From Streptomyces albus subsp. albus (lineage in GTDB: Bacteria > Actinomycetota > Actinomycetes > Streptomycetales > Streptomycetaceae), in NCBI RefSeq assembly GCF_000725885.1, contig NZ_JODR01000007.1:124001-188000 (forward strand): a stretch of 64,000 nt of DNA, given 5' to 3'. Every line of letters begins with the position of its first letter. Position 1 is the first letter of the stretch. The translations under genes and the position numbers were made by a program. The notes beneath the pieces are model-generated. The model saw only the letters and a list, made by a program, of their open reading frames with translations, did not search any database and was not told the DNA's origin. Shown here piece after piece: positions 63,675-64,000 of the stretch.

Positions 63675-64000
63675 TCGCGTGCCGGGCGTGGGTGGCCGAG
63701 GCGTCTCGCTGTGACCTGGGGTTTCCCGTCGTCGCATCCGACATGACCGTTATGCCCGGTAAGTCGGGAAAAACAGCCGCCGTTCGTACATGAGGGGTGA
63801 CGAGGCGTGACGCGAAGCCCGCCCCCGTGTGAGCCCACCCATAGGACGCACATCACCTACGAAACGGGGTAGTGGGGTCGCCGCTCCCGCTTCGACCTGG
63901 AATGCAGTGGGCTTTGCGCCCTGCACTCCGGAGCCCTTTCAACGAATTCGGGTAGTACGTCACATCGTTGATTTCCCAAAACGGGGCCTTTAACAATTAC
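63675..64000. other. Gene-free right end of window
   Basis: The last 326 bases drop noticeably in GC from about 63730 and again from 63920 to the edge, and contain no convincing gene on either strand. An imperfect inverted repeat, GCAGTGGGC-TTT-GCGCCCTGC near 63905-63926, lies in it. It is probably the promoter region of a gene beyond the window. Confidence 0.4.

Noticed and set aside
63905..63926. Inverted repeat near right edge considered as a tRNA or terminator
   Set aside because: The stem is too short and imperfect, no tRNA T-loop or D-loop sequences are present, and no gene ends nearby.

Overview
The window is about 72% GC, uses GTG and TTG starts freely, and has the gene order dnaE ... 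phoD ... rluD ... lspA - dksA-like - ileS - divIVA - sepG - sepF - ylmE - ylmD - ftsZ - ftsQ - murG - ftsW - murD - mraY - murF - murE - ftsI - ftsL - rsmH ... metF - thiE ... thiOSG - PASTA kinase. SepG, an actinobacterial ileS T-box, a 414-residue FtsZ and this division-and-cell-wall (dcw) order point to Streptomyces or a very close relative. It looks like chromosomal core sequence: no tRNA or rRNA gene, insertion sequence, prophage or CRISPR array was found.

Region 1 (1-16.3 kb) mixes housekeeping and envelope genes: a truncated NYN-domain nuclease, a 50-residue basic protein, DNA polymerase III alpha (dnaE), a DUF2252 protein, a 23-bp tandem-repeat array, a small membrane protein, a membrane-anchored DsbA-like protein, a Tat-exported phosphatase (phoD), a dienelactone-hydrolase-like enzyme, an MscS channel, a Na+/H+ antiporter paired with a pseudouridine synthase, an M6-like secreted metalloprotease and lipoprotein signal peptidase. 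Region 2 (16.3-39.5 kb) starts with a zinc-finger protein carrying a histone-H1-like tail and with ileS behind an isoleucine T-box. The dcw cluster follows on the minus strand, read from a promoter near 39.48 kb down to divIVA. Many genes in it are coupled by 4-base stop/start overlaps. Together they make lipid II (murE, murF, mraY, murD, murG), polymerise and cross-link it at the septum (ftsW, ftsI), assemble the divisome (ftsL, ftsQ, ftsZ, sepF, sepG) and set tip polarity (divIVA).

Region 3 (39.7-47.2 kb) holds a beta-carbonic anhydrase, a coupled MoxR ATPase - DUF58 - transglutaminase operon, a DUF3040 membrane protein and a methyltransferase. Region 4 (47.3-52.1 kb) holds a HEPN-domain protein and a self-contained export module: a perfect 24-bp palindromic operator, an ABC ATPase with degenerate motifs, a YhgE/Pip membrane protein and a TetR regulator. 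This module and the HEPN protein are the least described parts of the window. Region 5 (52.4-64 kb) has a phytoene-desaturase-like oxidoreductase, a membrane protein with a long Tyr/Gly/Gln/Pro-rich disordered tail, metF, thiE, an Rv2175c-like DNA-binding protein, a ferredoxin-reductase-like flavoprotein, a TPP riboswitch with thiO-thiS-thiG, three 53-bp repeats, and a PknB-type kinase with four PASTA domains.

Some starts were moved from the longest open frame on ribosome-binding-site grounds (dnaE, lspA, ftsW, murD, ftsL, thiE and others); the reason is given in each entry. Everything is read from the sequence and from family knowledge; no database search was run.
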